This document shows, piece by piece, positions 23,201-33,080 of a stretch of 64,000 bases of DNA (its first letter is position 1; each line of letters opens with the position of its first letter). This stretch comes from Meghimatium bilineatum. Lineage: Eukaryota; Mollusca; Gastropoda; Stylommatophora; Philomycidae. The position numbers and the translations under genes are program-made. A model generated the notes under the pieces. That model did not search any database. It saw only the letters and a program-made list of their open reading frames with translations, and was not told the DNA's origin. The stretch covers positions 6,802,640 to 6,866,639 of the forward strand of contig CM067298.1 in assembly GCA_034231615.1 (NCBI GenBank). Direction: 5' to 3'.

Positions 23201-23391
23201 GATTGTAGACTAAGAGAAGAAACTGTGTTGCGTATAGATATGTCTGCCTGCATGCGTGTGTGTAGAAGATGAAGGTCAATACAAGATGTTTAGCAGTGGA
23301 CTTGTCAGAAACCATAATATTCTATAAGCTAATCTAACCTTTCCAATTTAACCTCCGGAACAGGGAGAACAGGTGTGTCTTCTTCTGTCAT
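7999..23391 (-). CDS. GALK2: N-acetylgalactosamine kinase, nine coding exons, complete
   Basis: Cytosolic GHMP-family kinase that phosphorylates GalNAc at C1 (and galactose at high concentration), a salvage step toward UDP-GalNAc. Exons, 5' to 3': 23391-23339, 20049-19961, 19492-19369, 17111-16874, 15927-15829, 14934-14782, 13162-12949, 12245-12044, 8206-7999. All introns are GT-AG and all junction phases agree, giving 1380 nt, or 459 residues plus TAG; human GALK2 has 458. Visible motifs: the galactokinase signature [15 protein letters not shown] (residues 42-56), [13 protein letters not shown] in exon 4, the catalytic-Asp segment TEGGGMDQ with Asp190, and [14 protein letters not shown] (398-411). 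Arg43 and Asp190 have the same numbers as in the human protein. [10 protein letters not shown] is typical of GALK2; GALK1 has GGGFGGCTV. No frameshift or internal stop is present, so the gene looks functional despite many repeats in its introns. The 5' UTR appears to be spliced. Confidence 0.96.
8264..8400. repeat. About 31-bp tandem repeat, 4 copies, in GALK2 intron 8
   Basis: Degenerate units with ttaggtataaaaacagtaaa. The array begins about 55 nt from the exon 9 acceptor. Confidence 0.8.
8815..9290 (+). mobile_element. LINE 3' fragment in GALK2 intron 8
   Basis: Reads [20 protein letters not shown], then [33 protein letters not shown] and KGRPRR: the reverse-transcriptase C-terminus and GRPR tail of an RTE-like non-LTR element. 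A stop (TGA) follows GRPRR. It is antisense to GALK2. Confidence 0.82.
9290..10300. other. GALK2 intron 8 sequence, nothing recognised
   Basis: AT-rich. It shares a segment (agatattatgaacacattag, near 9506) with 9669 and 45757, which suggests an unclassified dispersed repeat. No coding evidence. Confidence 0.5.
10305..10483. repeat. 45-bp tandem repeat, about 4 copies
   Basis: Units ctcaggattctaagcgagct followed by gacctgctaaggacatg, in GALK2 intron 8. Confidence 0.92.
10590..10850 (-). mobile_element. LINE fragment
   Basis: The minus strand reads a decayed [19 protein letters not shown], and the family's usual order (cetwtl, emrcyrr, swt) can be followed. It is related to 8815-9290, 40010-40540 and 48585-48790. 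Confidence 0.65.
10870..11690 (-). mobile_element. LINE reverse-transcriptase C-terminal fragment
   Basis: The minus strand reads [42 protein letters not shown] and [14 protein letters not shown], the typical end of a non-LTR retrotransposon, with several frameshifts. A 30-bp local duplication occurs at 11318-11375. Confidence 0.78.
11741..12022. repeat. 28-bp minisatellite, 10 copies, beside GALK2 exon 8
   Basis: Units gacaaggttagaacatgaga plus tatgatta. The array ends about 20 nt from the exon 8 donor. Confidence 0.97.
12044..12245 (-). CDS. GALK2: GALK2 exon 8
   Basis: A 202-nt exon that includes [15 protein letters not shown] and [19 protein letters not shown], the conserved C-lobe segment before the third motif. 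Acceptor ttttcag, donor gtaagtc. A 28-bp minisatellite begins about 20 nt after the donor. Confidence 0.96.
12370..12640 (+). mobile_element. SINE family A copy in GALK2 intron 7
   Basis: Colinear with 13286 and 13972: gaatagcaacac, catgcatgtcgtaag, ggtggagttggctg, then gaaccat and ctgcaggagtttgagaacg. About 270 bp. Confidence 0.85.
12949..13162 (-). CDS. GALK2: GALK2 exon 7
   Basis: A 214-nt exon starting [15 protein letters not shown] and continuing [16 protein letters not shown], then [15 protein letters not shown]. Donor gtgagttc, ending in phase 1. It is the helical middle part of the kinase. Confidence 0.94.
13286..13566 (+). mobile_element. SINE family A, full-length copy
   Basis: About 280 bp, opening gtgttgcaagggcccaaaag and ending gcagaagaagat. 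With 13972-14252 it defines the family. The 3' end has a short GAA-type tail. Confidence 0.88.
13972..14252 (+). mobile_element. SINE family A, full-length copy
   Basis: Opens gtgtgttgctggggcccgaa, contains gagttggctgtcccatccca, and ends gaacgaacgcagaaagagaa. It is the most GC-rich, and perhaps the youngest, copy here. Confidence 0.88.
14782..14934 (-). CDS. GALK2: GALK2 exon 6
   Basis: A 153-nt, phase 0-0 exon of 51 residues that starts [17 protein letters not shown] and contains [17 protein letters not shown], a stretch highly conserved in GALK2. Acceptor tctacag, donor gtaaaaac. Confidence 0.95.
14990..15800. other. GALK2 intron 5, nothing firm recognised
   Basis: AT-rich. Near 15640-15680 the minus strand has ctcagtggtagagtggttag, which resembles a tRNA A-box head, but no good B-box follows. 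It may be an old SINE. Confidence 0.45.
15829..15927 (-). CDS. GALK2: GALK2 exon 5
   Basis: A 99-nt, phase 0-0 exon encoding residues 169-201. It holds [17 protein letters not shown], in which Asp190 is the predicted catalytic base. Acceptor aatgcag, donor gtgagttt. Confidence 0.96.
16000..16860. other. GALK2 intron 4, nothing recognised
   Basis: AT-rich unique-looking sequence with no open frame or repeat that I can assign. Confidence 0.5.
16874..17111 (-). CDS. GALK2: GALK2 exon 4
   Basis: A 238-nt exon between acceptor cttcaacag and donor gtacag. It carries the ATP-binding GHMP motif [18 protein letters not shown] and ends in phase 0 after SWSMTK. Confidence 0.95.
17333..17525 (-). mobile_element. 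tRNA-derived SINE (family B), second copy
   Basis: The minus strand starts gtccggctctgtggcagagg and has gagttcaatctc as its B-box-like element; the body is colinear with 6990-7190. It lies in GALK2 intron 3. Confidence 0.75.
17525..17820 (+). mobile_element. LINE 3' fragment in GALK2 intron 3
   Basis: Reads [18 protein letters not shown], a stop, then (in other frames) [16 protein letters not shown], a non-LTR element tail ending aagaagaagaaa. Frameshifted. Confidence 0.78.
18215..18735 (+). mobile_element. LINE 3' end, same family as 24830-27243
   Basis: Contains [10 protein letters not shown] and [18 protein letters not shown] with [17 protein letters not shown], matching the C-terminus of the element at 24830. 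The shared non-coding tail (aaaagtggatgtaacaaatg) confirms the family. An internal duplication of an 'NTFEID' segment is visible. Confidence 0.85.
18740..19360. other. GALK2 intron 3, 5' part, nothing recognised
   Basis: No assignable gene or element. Confidence 0.45.
19369..19492 (-). CDS. GALK2: GALK2 exon 3
   Basis: A 124-nt exon between acceptor tttgcag and donor gtgagtat. It completes the signature with [18 protein letters not shown], part of the sugar-binding pocket, and ends in phase 2. Confidence 0.95.
19595..19925. repeat. Degenerate 25-bp tandem repeat beside GALK2 exon 2
   Basis: Units like ctagaaagagcggtaattat, with variable spacing. The array ends about 35 nt from the exon 2 donor. 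Confidence 0.75.
19961..20049 (-). CDS. GALK2: GALK2 exon 2
   Basis: An 89-nt exon between acceptor gattcag and donor gtaagac. It encodes residues 18-48 and ends inside the galactokinase signature (APGRVNLIG). Arg43, which contacts the phosphates, lies here. Confidence 0.95.
20060..21470. other. GALK2 intron 1, distal part
   Basis: At 20440-20500 the minus strand has a copy of the hairpin motif followed by gttgatcctgtgtattg, as at 1395-1430. The rest is unassigned; poly-C and poly-T runs are present at 21054 and 21172. Confidence 0.5.
21478..21983. repeat. 51-bp minisatellite, 10 copies, with a 204-bp higher-order period
   Basis: Units ccaatatgtgttcagatctc plus tgcttcagtaaatcttag and more. 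Because 51 = 17 codons, a 171-residue frame stays open across it; this is not a gene. The variant order of units 2-5 recurs exactly in units 6-9. Confidence 0.95.
22000..22235. repeat. Dispersed repeat shared with 52090-52240
   Basis: gacaagatggagagtgctgc to actaatgtcaatgagaaata is colinear with 52130-52240. The first part also resembles 63360-63420, the head of the foldback element. Confidence 0.65.
22595..23169. repeat. 22-bp minisatellite, about 26 copies, GALK2 intron 1
   Basis: Units gcgtactaacagacgtgatg plus ga, with point variants (gca-, gct-, atcg-). Confidence 0.97.
23339..23391 (-). CDS. GALK2: GALK2 coding exon 1 (start codon)
   Basis: The ATG is at 23391-23389 and opens [17 protein letters not shown]. 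The exon ends in phase 2 (AG) before the donor gttagatt, and the Arg codon is completed by exon 2. This N-terminus is poorly conserved in the family. The start is chosen because it gives the family's length and puts Arg43 at the human position. Confidence 0.9.
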
Positions 23392-23408
23392 TGTGATCTG
23401 AGAATTCT
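23392..23408 (-). other. GALK2: GALK2 5' UTR segment and 3' splice site of an upstream intron
   Basis: On the minus strand the 15 nt before the ATG follow a pyrimidine-rich tract ending ttttcag, with the AG at 23408-23407. This looks like a real acceptor, so transcription probably starts at a non-coding exon at higher coordinates. I could not find that exon or a promoter. Confidence 0.6.
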
Positions 23409-23649
23409 GAAAATACAGAGAAATTAGTTTTTTCTGGAGAATCGACATACTTAAGACTTACTTATATGCATTAGTGATTAGTTAAATCAACGTCTCAGCA
23501 TTCAGGGCACATCAACAGGTGCTCAGTCTCCTTCAGCAGATAGTGAAGTTTATATCCATAAGCCTATAACCATCAGGGTTTTAGGGATACCACATTGGAT
23601 GCATAAACACCTACGTCAATTTCTATCTTCAGTGGAACGGATGAGTGAA

Positions 23650-24480
23650 GAAAAATCCTGACCCATCCAGTCCTTTATTTTCTTTTTCCTTCCTCTGCTT
23701 CTTTCACCTTTGATTGTTCCCTGTAGTATTGTTTTGTGACAAGGAATCATGTCTGCACTTATGTCCAAACCATGCAAGTTTTAATTGATTCACTACTTAA
23801 AAGTAATGGTTCCTGTAGACCCTGTATAATGTCTATATTGTTTCTTATATACACATTTGTCTTATGTTCTCTAATGGAGATGTGCAGCATTTGCCTGTAA
23901 TATTTGCACTTTAAGGTATGTAATCATCTCTCCTTGTCTGCAGTGAGTGTACAATTCTCACAACCATACAGCACAATAGAAAACACTAGTGTGTTACAAA
24001 GTATGATTTTCACTCTAACATTGATGTTGCTTTTCCAGATTAAATTTAGCATTGACATAGCGGTTTACAGCCATCTCCAACCATATCTTTAATTCTGATG
24101 TATATTTTCCATTGTCACATATACAGGATACGAGGTATTGATATTCACCACCTCAAACTTCTGCCCAATCATCATGATGTTGGCCTGTACCTGTATCTCT
24201 GCTGTTGACCAAGATTTTACTTTTTTCAGTGTTGATTACATTTTCACACATGCTGGTAACTTTTTCCAACTTTGCTGTTAACTAATGTTAAGTTCTTGTT
24301 CTGAATCGGCTATAAAATCAATATTTGCAGATAGGGATGCTTCTGGTCGATATAGACGTTTTAATCCAAAATGGTCTCCTACATTATGTGCTTTAGGTTT
24401 ATGTTGAAAAGTACTGGAGACATTGTGCATCCTTGCCAAACTCCCACATTGTTACATCAAGTGAAAAATATGTATTATTG
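23650..24480 (-). mobile_element. LINE reverse-transcriptase fragment
   Basis: The minus strand reads KILVNSRDTGTGQHH, EYQYLVS and later ELYTHCRQGEMITYLKVQIL in shifting frames, the palm/thumb end of a non-LTR reverse transcriptase. Heavily decayed. Confidence 0.7.
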
Positions 24481-24829
24481 ATAGCTCCATAACTAGTTGG
24501 TTGTACATTCTCCGCCTCCTCCTTCTTCTAGGTGTTTCACCTTCTCCTCGACAGTTTGTTACTGCGGCACTCTCCACCTTGTTGGATGTCCTCAACAGTT
24601 TGGTTATTATTATTAGTAAATATACAAACATTAATAACTTGATGAACGATTCTTGTTAATTGTATAGTAATTGATAACAAAGAAACCTGGTTCTTATTAA
24701 ACTTTCTCATATTTATATCTAATGGTTGATGTAATTCCTACAGAGTAAATATTCTTAAATTAATTTCCCCAGTAGAGTCTCTCTTATGTCACAGTTAACA
24801 ACTTCATTTATTTCTCATATTAGGATCTG

Positions 24830-27243
24830 TGTTGTTCGTCCATCACACATGATGATGACCATTTGTTACATCCACTTTTGAAAATTCAATTTTAGTATGT
24901 CCTTGATTATGAGTTCGTAGATGGCTAATGAGCCCTATTCGAGCTGTAAATGTCCTTGGACATGGAATTAACGACTGTAGATGGATCTTGGTCTATCCGT
25001 GACTTTCTAGCTGCTCTCCGCTGTTGAGCTGCTGCATTTCTCTTCTTTTCACAAGATGATGCGATCTTTTTTATTTTAGAACGCCATGTAGATCTATTTT
25101 GTGCAAGTTCTTCCCATGTATCGTGGTCTATTTCAAAGGCTTTCAGTGAGTCCTTTAACGAGTCCTTGTAGCGCTTCCTTTGGCCACCTTGAGATCGTAT
25201 ACCCTTCTCTAGCTCACCATAGAGAAGTATCTTTGGCAGACAATGGTCTGGCATATGCACCAAATGACCTGCCCAACGAATCTGTGTCTGCATCAGGATC
25301 GTGTCAATGCTTGGGATACCAGCTCTATCAAGGACAGTGGTATCTGGAATCTTGTCTTGCCATCTGATGTTCATAACTTTTCTGAGACAATTTGTATGAA
25401 AATGATTGAGTTTTTTCACATGACGTCTATACACAGTCCATGTTTCACTAGCGTATAGCAGCACTGGAAGTACCACTGCTCTGTAAACTTTCAGCTTAAG
25501 TCTGTAGGTTAATGCCATTTCTACGCCAAACATTTGCGTACAATCTGCCGAAAGTACTGCTTGCTTTGGCGATCCTTGTATACATTCATCATCAACGTTG
25601 GCATTTTGTGATAACGTACTGCCTAGATATGTGAATCTATTCACAACTTTCAGTGCTACACCATTTACCTTTATGCAGGGCTCGAGATAGCTTTTGCCAA
25701 GTGCTGGTTGTAACATGACTTCTGTTTTCTCTGTGTTAATGGTAAGCCCAAAGTTGGTACAGGCTTTGGAGAATCTGTCTATAATACATTGTAGATCAGC
25801 CTCAGAGTTGGCATTTAGGGCACAGTCATCAGCAAACAGAAGATCCCTGATTGTGTGCTTTGGTTTTTGCTCGAAGCCGCCGAAGGTTGAACAATTTTTC
25901 GTCTATGCGATAGGTGATGTTTACTCCCAGGTCTAGATCTCTGAAAGCATCATCCAACATAGCAGAGAACATGATGCTAAATAGGGTAGGTGCTAATACA
26001 CATCCTTGTTTTACTCCATTTGAGACAGGAAAGGTTTCAGATAACTCTCCATCATCCTGAACTCTAGCTTGCATTCCATCATGCAATTGCTGCACCATTG
26101 AGATAAATTTCTGTGGACATCCATATTTTGCCAGAATCTTCCACAGACCCTCTCTACTTACTGTGTCAAATGCTTTTGTCAAGTCTATGAATGCTGTGTA
26201 CAGGTCACAGTGTTGTTCTTGACATTTTTCTTGAAGCTGTCTTTCAGCAAAGATCATATCAGTTGTTCCACGTTCTTTTCTGAAACCACATTGACTTTCG
26301 GGTAGTAGTCCTGCATTTAGATGAGATGTAAGACGGTTCAAAAGGATTCTGGCAAATATCTTTCCAGCAATGGACAGTAGATGGTTGTTACAGGACTGGC
26401 GGTTCCCTTTACGTTTATACAGGTGTATAATTGAAGCATCCTTAAAATTTTGTGGAATTTTTTCGCTTATCCATGACTGTTGGAAAATTATGTGAAGTTT
26501 CTCAATAAGATTTTTACCACCGTATTTGTATATTTCGATTGGTATTGAGTCGGAGCCAGGTGCTTTTCCACTAGAAAGCTGATGAACTGCTTTACGAGTT
26601 TCCTCCAAAGTAGGGATGTCACCTAGCATTTCATTGAGAGGAACCTGCGGTAGTTGGTTGATAGCCTCTTCATTTATTGATGATGGGTTATTCAAAATGT
26701 GCTCAAAGTGTTCTACCCAGCACTGCAGGATTTTATCTTTTTCTATGATTAGTTGTGTTTCATTTGCATTGAGAAGTGGAAAAGATCCTGATGAGGTTGG
26801 GCCATATAACATTTTAAGCGCATCATAGAAGTTTCTTAAATCGTTTGTGTCTGCAAATCTTTGTATCTCATCTGCTTTCTTATTCAGCCATGAGTCCCTC
26901 ATATGGCGTAGTTTATTTTGAATTATATTCCGTTTGCAATTGAGTGCTTCTTTTTTAGACATTGATTTTGGATCATTTAAGTATGCTTTGAAAAGGTGGT
27001 GTTTTTCGTCCAACATTTCTTTGATTTTATTATCATTCTCATCAAACCAGTCATTATGTTTTTTGATAGAATGACCTAATTCCTCAGTAGCAGTGTCGTA
27101 AATTTGCTTGCTCAGATATGTCCAGTTCGTATCTACATTTTGCTCTAGTTGTGCAGATTTCAGACATTCATCCAGAGTAGAGGCTAGGGACTGTTGTGTG
27201 TTTACATTTGATAACTTTCTGATGTCTATACGTTTCTTTGCTT
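24830..27243 (-). mobile_element. 5'-truncated non-LTR retrotransposon (LINE) with reverse transcriptase
   Basis: Two minus-strand frames cover one reverse transcriptase. The frame ending at 25829 has SSGKAPGSDSIPIEIYKYG, GFRKERGTTDMIFA, FIDLTKAFDTVSREGLWKIL and SNGVKQGCVLAPTLFSIMFS. The next, to 24925, has [25 protein letters not shown] and [22 protein letters not shown], the catalytic box, is read between them. A frameshift in the A run near 25868 breaks the frame. The 5' end stops near 27243, so the endonuclease is missing. The 3' UTR tail matches 18700. It was probably active fairly recently, since only one or two lesions are visible. Confidence 0.9.
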
Positions 27244-27249
27244 ATTAGG

Positions 27250-28300
27250 ATCTAATGTGTCAATGATAACCATGAAAGTATGTTTAAAATATGAAACACA
27301 ATAAACTGAAGAATATTTCACCAAACACTTACAATAAAGTTATTCTTGAATTAGACCAAATTCTCTATTCTCTATCTATGTATGCTTTGGTTAGGTTATA
27401 GCCTAATGCCCACAATAAATACAGATTCAGTAAATATAGATTCCTTTACACGTTCCAAGCCAACACAAATGAAACTACTATTGGCAATCAATAACTAATC
27501 TCTTTCAGGTTAGGGTGGAGGGGGAAGGGGGTTTATACAATCCTTTTGTATAGTTTAAGCAACTTTATATACAAATCCTTATTAAGTTCGGCAGCAGATG
27601 TGTCCATTTTTGCGGACGGGACGGGGGATTATGGAAATAACTGCTAGAGATGAATAGAAGTAGAAACAGATTATATATATACTTTTAATGTAAATGTGTG
27701 GTGTGATTGTGAATTGCCAACTGAGCCAAGTGTTGGTTGTTGTTGCAAGTCTGTATTTTAGAATTTCTGCAATGCTATCTTAATAATGAAGATGAAGAAA
27801 TTCCTCTTTAGAAGAAATTCTTCTTTAGAAGAAATTCCTCTTTAGCTGTGAGTAGTTGAATCTTAACAGCCCCTTTCTAACAAAAGGATAGGGCCTCCCT
27901 CAGGTGAGCATCCGAGGTGACACTCATACGCATGGTTACTGTCTCATAGGCATGGATAGTTCATCAGGAGGGGGTGGGGCGGTTTAGGAATGCATGTTCA
28001 GTTCATGAAGGGAGTCTTTCCTGTGCGACAATATCCCAGAAATATTACGTCCTGCCAGGAGTGCAGTATATAGGTCAACTAGTTCATCAGATCTGTTGAC
28101 CTATCTGCAGTGATGGCCCACCTAGCATTCCCAGCCACCTAGGAGTCTGCCAGAAAAAGACAAAGGTGCAATGTTTATTGGCCTGAATATCTCCATCATC
28201 CATGGGGACCATTTGACAGAAAACAATAGTAAGAAATTGAAGCAAGACATGCAGTGATGATGGTTATTTTACAGATTCTTCTTATTCTGCATTCAACATC
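27250..28300. other. Intergenic, no gene seen
   Basis: Contains short aagaaattcctctttag repeats (27795-27845). Near 27496 ctctttcaggt resembles a piggyBac end but lacks the TTAA. Confidence 0.45.
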
Positions 28301-28309
28301 TGTGGTCAT

Positions 28310-29030
28310 GTTATATTGTCAGGCCTGTCTTCAGGGCAAAGTCCACTGTCTTCTCCAGGTCAGAGCGGCTGCCCCGTAGCTTTTGCCTCAATTCTTTATC
28401 CTCTGGCCAGGTCTACTGTTTCTGCTCTTTGTATGTTGGGCAGTCCTGAAGTATTTGTTCCGGAGTCTGGGTTCCGAATCCACATGGACATTCATCTGTG
28501 TATGAAATCTTCAATCGATAAAGGTGACCCAACAGTCTGCAGTGGCCTGTTCTAAGGCAAAATATTGTGGTCTGTTGATATCTTTGGAGGAGATGTATTG
28601 CATCATGCTTGTCTTCCGCTTCCATTTGTTTCTTCCACTTTGCTGCGCATGTGTTCTGGATTATTGTTTTTGCTTCTCCATAGGACGTGTCTGTGTTGCT
28701 CCATTTTGCTTACAGCTTTTGACAGAGCATCCACTTTCTTATTTCCTATGATTCCACAGTGTGATGATATCCACTGAAGGGCAACAGCTGATGATTTTTG
28801 GATATGTCTTAGCTCATGCCTGATGTTGTACAGAAGGCTTTCGTTTCTGTTGCTCTGAGGCAATTTGGTTTGGTCAGTAGCACTACTCTGCTTTCCCCTG
28901 ACCTCTTGGTTAGCAGAGGTACCGGTCAATTGGGTGGGCCCTTTGAGGCAAGGGGCCCAGCTCTGCTCCTCCCTGGTTTTAGATGATAGGAGCGATGCCA
29001 TGATGACAGGGTTGATTGTCGCATGACCAC
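28310..29030 (-). mobile_element. LINE RNase H and C-terminal fragment
   Basis: The minus strand reads LQWISSHCGIIGNKKVDALS, the last RNase H motif of I/Jockey-type LINEs, then LRTGHCRLLGHLYRLKI and CPCGFGTQTPEQILQDCPTY, the usual Cys-rich C-terminus. Frameshifted near 28610; earlier catalytic motifs are missing. Confidence 0.82.
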
Positions 29031-29789
29031 ATTTCTGCAATAGCGTGTGTGCCTTAATTTATCCCAGTATCTGCGCCATTGCTGGCTAACACTCCGTCTT
29101 CAGCAAGCTTGGTTGTGATTTTCTTTTCTGTCTGGGTTGTCTTCCAGAGTCTTTGCATCTCCTGATGGCACCTACAAGGCAGTAGTTGTTTGCATAGAGT
29201 GTTCTCTCTTAGGAAAGCTGTCTTACCGGACTTATAAGCCTTTCCTACACAACTGTTTCTCCCAACCCTACCCTACCTCTGCCCCAAACCCCCCCCCCCC
29301 CAACAGCACATTCCTGGAGTGGTGTCAGTGTCCCCACTACAGCAACTTGAGCTTATAGTGGCTCATACTCGCTTGTTGTTGCCAGTCACTGGATACATAG
29401 GGTATTTCAGTGGGGATATCAGCGCCGCCTGATATCCCACCCTGTCCTCGTGGTCAGCAACACTGCTTTAGTCAGCAGCTGCTTATTTGCCAGCATTCCT
29501 TAGTAATCTCCTACAACATGCATGGAAGGAAAACACAGATTTTAAAACAAGTGATTTGCTGAAGGAAGAAACAAACTAAGGATTTATATTAAGTTTTAAA
29601 TGAAGACATTGAAAATAAATCAGCCATGTACTTAAATTTTATAAAACAGAATTCCTAAATAAACTTCACGTGGAAGGCAGAAGACAAAACAAAAGTCATC
29701 CAAATAAAGAACAATCAACAGAGAAAGTTCAATATTGGGAATACACAATTCACAAAAACTACAACATCTTACAGCAAGTTCAACAATGA

Positions 29790-29906
29790 ACTTGATGATA
29801 CAATGAAAAAGACGTGTAGGCCTAGTAGGCTAAACAAATATTTCCACACCTGACAAATTAATTTGGTCCAATCCTAAAAAACAACCAAGTCCAGAAAGAG
29901 TTAAAT
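29790..29906 (+). mobile_element. Remnant of a second piggyBac-like right end
   Basis: Colinear with the right end of the complete element: gatacaatgaaaa, ttggtccaa, cctaaaaa, caagtcc, gaaagagttaa. It ends at a TTAA (29902-29905 region). No matching left end was found, so it may be a decayed copy or a MITE. Confidence 0.65.
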
Positions 29907-30169
29907 TTAAATGCTTAACATAATTTTCTGTTGCATGCTAGTAATGTTATGATAACATACTTAACATAGGCCTATAGGGCCTACCTAATTTGTACTTTAA
30001 CAAACACAAAATTATGTGATCACCTGCCACTCACGGTCTTACCTAAGGCTACTGCTGCTAAGATTTGTAGATCTAGAGGCCTATTAGTTTATATTAATTA
30101 GGCCCTCTAAGTTAGTAGCTTACCAAACTATGGATAAATAGCAAAAACATATACTACAGAAACAAGATA

Positions 30170-30912
30170 GACATGGAGGCCGGTGAAGAACAATTTGGAT
30201 TTAGGAAAAACAAAGGAACCAGAGCAGCTATACTTAGTATCCGACTAGTGATAGATAAATATTTAGAAGTCCAAAAAAAGTATCTATATTTGCTTCATAG
30301 AATTAAAGCAAGGCCTTTTGACAGTCCAACATGAAAAATTAATCAAATGTCTTCAAGAAATAGGCATAGATGGAAACGACATCAGACTGATTAGAAATAT
30401 ATATTGGGAACAGACTACATCAATAAGGTGTGAAAACAGCTACTCACCATACATAGAAATAAGAAGAGGTGTAAGACAAGGATGCATTTTATCACCACGC
30501 CTATTTAATATCTACACAAAGAATATCTTTAAAAATATAGAAGAAACACAGAAGAACAAGAGTTAAACATAAATATACATGGAGTGAAACTACAAGTAAA
30601 ACATTATCAATATCTTGGACACACAGTAACAAATGATAACAGATGTGAAACAAAAGTTAAAAGGAGAATAGGAATGGCTAAAAGTACCTTCAATGACATG
30701 AGGAAAATAGCAACAACATCTAAACAAATTACAAACAAGTTAAAAATGATAATTATATAATGCTACATCTATTCCATATTAATGTATGGCTCAGAAAGAT
30801 GGACACTAAATAAACAATTAGAAGACATAATTGATGACTTTGAGATGTGGGTATATAGGAGAATAGTATAGCGAGAACATCATGGAAAGAGAAGAAAACA
30901 AATAAAGAGGTT
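30170..30912 (+). mobile_element. LINE reverse-transcriptase fragment, left part of a split copy
   Basis: Reads EEQFGFRKNKGTRAAILSIR, then KCLQEIGIDGNDIRLIRNIY, RRGVRQGCILSPRLFNIYTK and HYQYLGHTVTNDNRCETK, then LMYGSERWTLNKQLE. Stops and frameshifts are present and the FADD region is deleted. The element stops at the piggyBac TTAA and continues at 34244. Confidence 0.85.
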
Positions 30913-31184
30913 TTAACTCTTTCCGGACCAATCGCCAGTATACTTGCTTTATACTATGGGTCTACAGGACCAATCACCAGTATACTGGCTTTGATTTGAT
31001 AAACGTCTTAGATCGATCATATATTGATCAGTTATATTTCATTTTGCCGAGTTCAAGTTTTTATGTTAACCTCTGAACATCCAGGAAAGATCCTCTTTCG
31101 TTTTACAACCGATACCCAAACACATGTGGTGTGTACAAGAAGATTTGTGATTGACATATTCTGTAACTTTTATTTCTGAAAAAA

Positions 31185-33049
31185 ATGGCAACGCCCACTT
31201 CTTCTAGATACAGTGCAGAACAAGCTATGGTTATGTTTCAGAGCTTGCTAGTTAGTGAATCTGATAATGATGATTCCGATAGTGATTATAGGCCTAGTGA
31301 CTTGTCGAAAGGTAAGAAACCAAAGCAAACTGGTGTAGGTTTTATAAAAAATTTAACAGCTTGCATCAGATCAAGTAATGTTAGTTCCTCTGAAGAAGCA
31401 TCTAATAGTAGTGATGAATTTACTGATTCAGAGGATTTAGCTGGTACTTCTAGGCCTACTAATGCTACAAATAGGCCTATGCATCATACTTCCACAGATC
31501 GACAAGGTAGGCCTAGGACTGATGCTGTGTGGCATGAAGCCCTAGAAGGAGAGAGTATAGGAGTGTCTCACTTCAGACAGATACATTCTGGCTGCAAACT
31601 TGGCCTTCCTGAAAATGCCTCACCTCTCCAGTGTTTACTATCCTTGATGACAGAACCAATAATTGACAATCTAATAGCCAATGTAAACTCTTATGCCCAG
31701 CAGAAATTGAAAATGAATACACCTCGAAGGAAATATTCTACTTATTCAAAATGGACTGCGCTCTACTGAAATATTTTTATGAAGTTTCTCGCCACCCTGA
31801 TAAACTATGGTTTTGTACCCCAAACATTCCATAAAAGATTTTTGGTCCACAAAAACACACAGAAGTAGCCCCTGGTTTGGATCAATTTTCAGCAGGACCA
31901 AATTTGTATTGATTTACCAATCAATGCTTCATGCGGCTGGAGCTGATGCACAGGGTAAAATTAAAATAGAGCCGTTCATAAATGAATTAGTTGCAAGCTT
32001 TCAGAATGCATTCTATCCTTCTGAAAACATATGTATAGATGAGATGGTTATAGGCCACAAGGGAAGGTTTAGGCACAAGCAATATAATGCAAGCAAGCCA
32101 AAAAAATATCATATAAAATCATACGGACTCTGCGACTCCATCACCGGATATGTTTTCAACCTGCTGGTATATTTTGGTGCGGACACGACATACAGGCTGG
32201 AAACTGATACAAAGTCTACCCATGCTGTCAAAATTTTTGACAAACTGCTAGAAGGCATCACAGGACATCACCATTTGTTTGCTGACAGGTATTATTCGTC
32301 CTTACCTCTTGTCCAGTTTCTGCGGCAGAGAAATCACCATTATACTGGAACTCTCAATGCGAACAGACAAGGGTTTCCACCAGAAATGAAGAATAAGAAA
32401 ATAGCTGTCAATCAATCAAAATGGTTCATAAATGATGAAGATCAAGTTATGTGTGTCTGCTGGAGAGATAAAAAATCGAAGAAAACTTGCCAACTGGTAA
32501 CAACATGTGGAAGCGACACATGTGAAATTAGAATTGAGGGTAGGAGAGAAGTCCGGAAACCATCACCCATTCATAATTACAATATGTCAATGAATGGATG
32601 TGATAGAGTAGATCAGATGATTTCATATTATGGAAACCACACAAGAAAAACAGTGAAGTGGTGGAAAAAAGTATTTATGTGGGTGTTGGAAATAACAACT
32701 CAACGCCCACATTTTATACACACTGAGCCGCCCTTGTGCAGAGAAGCCTATGCCCCTTTCAAACTTCAAGAACATATTGATAGAGGAACTATGTAGTTTA
32801 TTTGAATTAGAGGCACCTAATAACATTGATGCTGCTTTATTGTCCAAGCCAGGAAGAAAAACAGTAAATACAGAGCTTGAAAGGTATCAGGGAACCACCC
32901 ATCTCATTGACTCCGGTGGAAAAGACAGGCAATGTACTCATTGTGCTACTAAGCAAATACGAAAGCGCAGTAGCTACTACTGCATAGGATGTTTACATAA
33001 GCCACATCTGTGTGCTAAATCATGCTTTAGGGAATACCACAGAAGATGA
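31185..33049 (+). pseudogene. piggyBac transposase, two frameshifts
   Basis: Cut-and-paste transposase in three frames. Frame 1 (31185-31769) is the acidic N-terminus (ESDNDDSDSDYRPSD). Frame 2 (31807-about 32697) is the DDE/D domain: ENICIDEMVIGHKGRF, HHLFADRYYSSLPLVQFL and NGCDRVDQMISYYG carry the three expected catalytic Asp positions. Frame 3 (about 32699-33049) has LNAHILYTLSRPCAEKPM and the C-terminal Cys-rich domain (CTHCATKQIRK, YYCIGCLHKPHLCAKSC). Breaks lie at about 31770-31806 and about 32697, so no full protein is made. It is probably a domestication-free recent relic. Confidence 0.9.
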
Positions 33050-33080
33050 TCTCATTTGTAACAAATAAAAACTTGTAAAT

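Noticed and set aside
27490-27520. Left end of the piggyBac remnant at 29790
   Set aside because: ctctttcaggt fits in part, but TTAA is missing and the following bases do not match.
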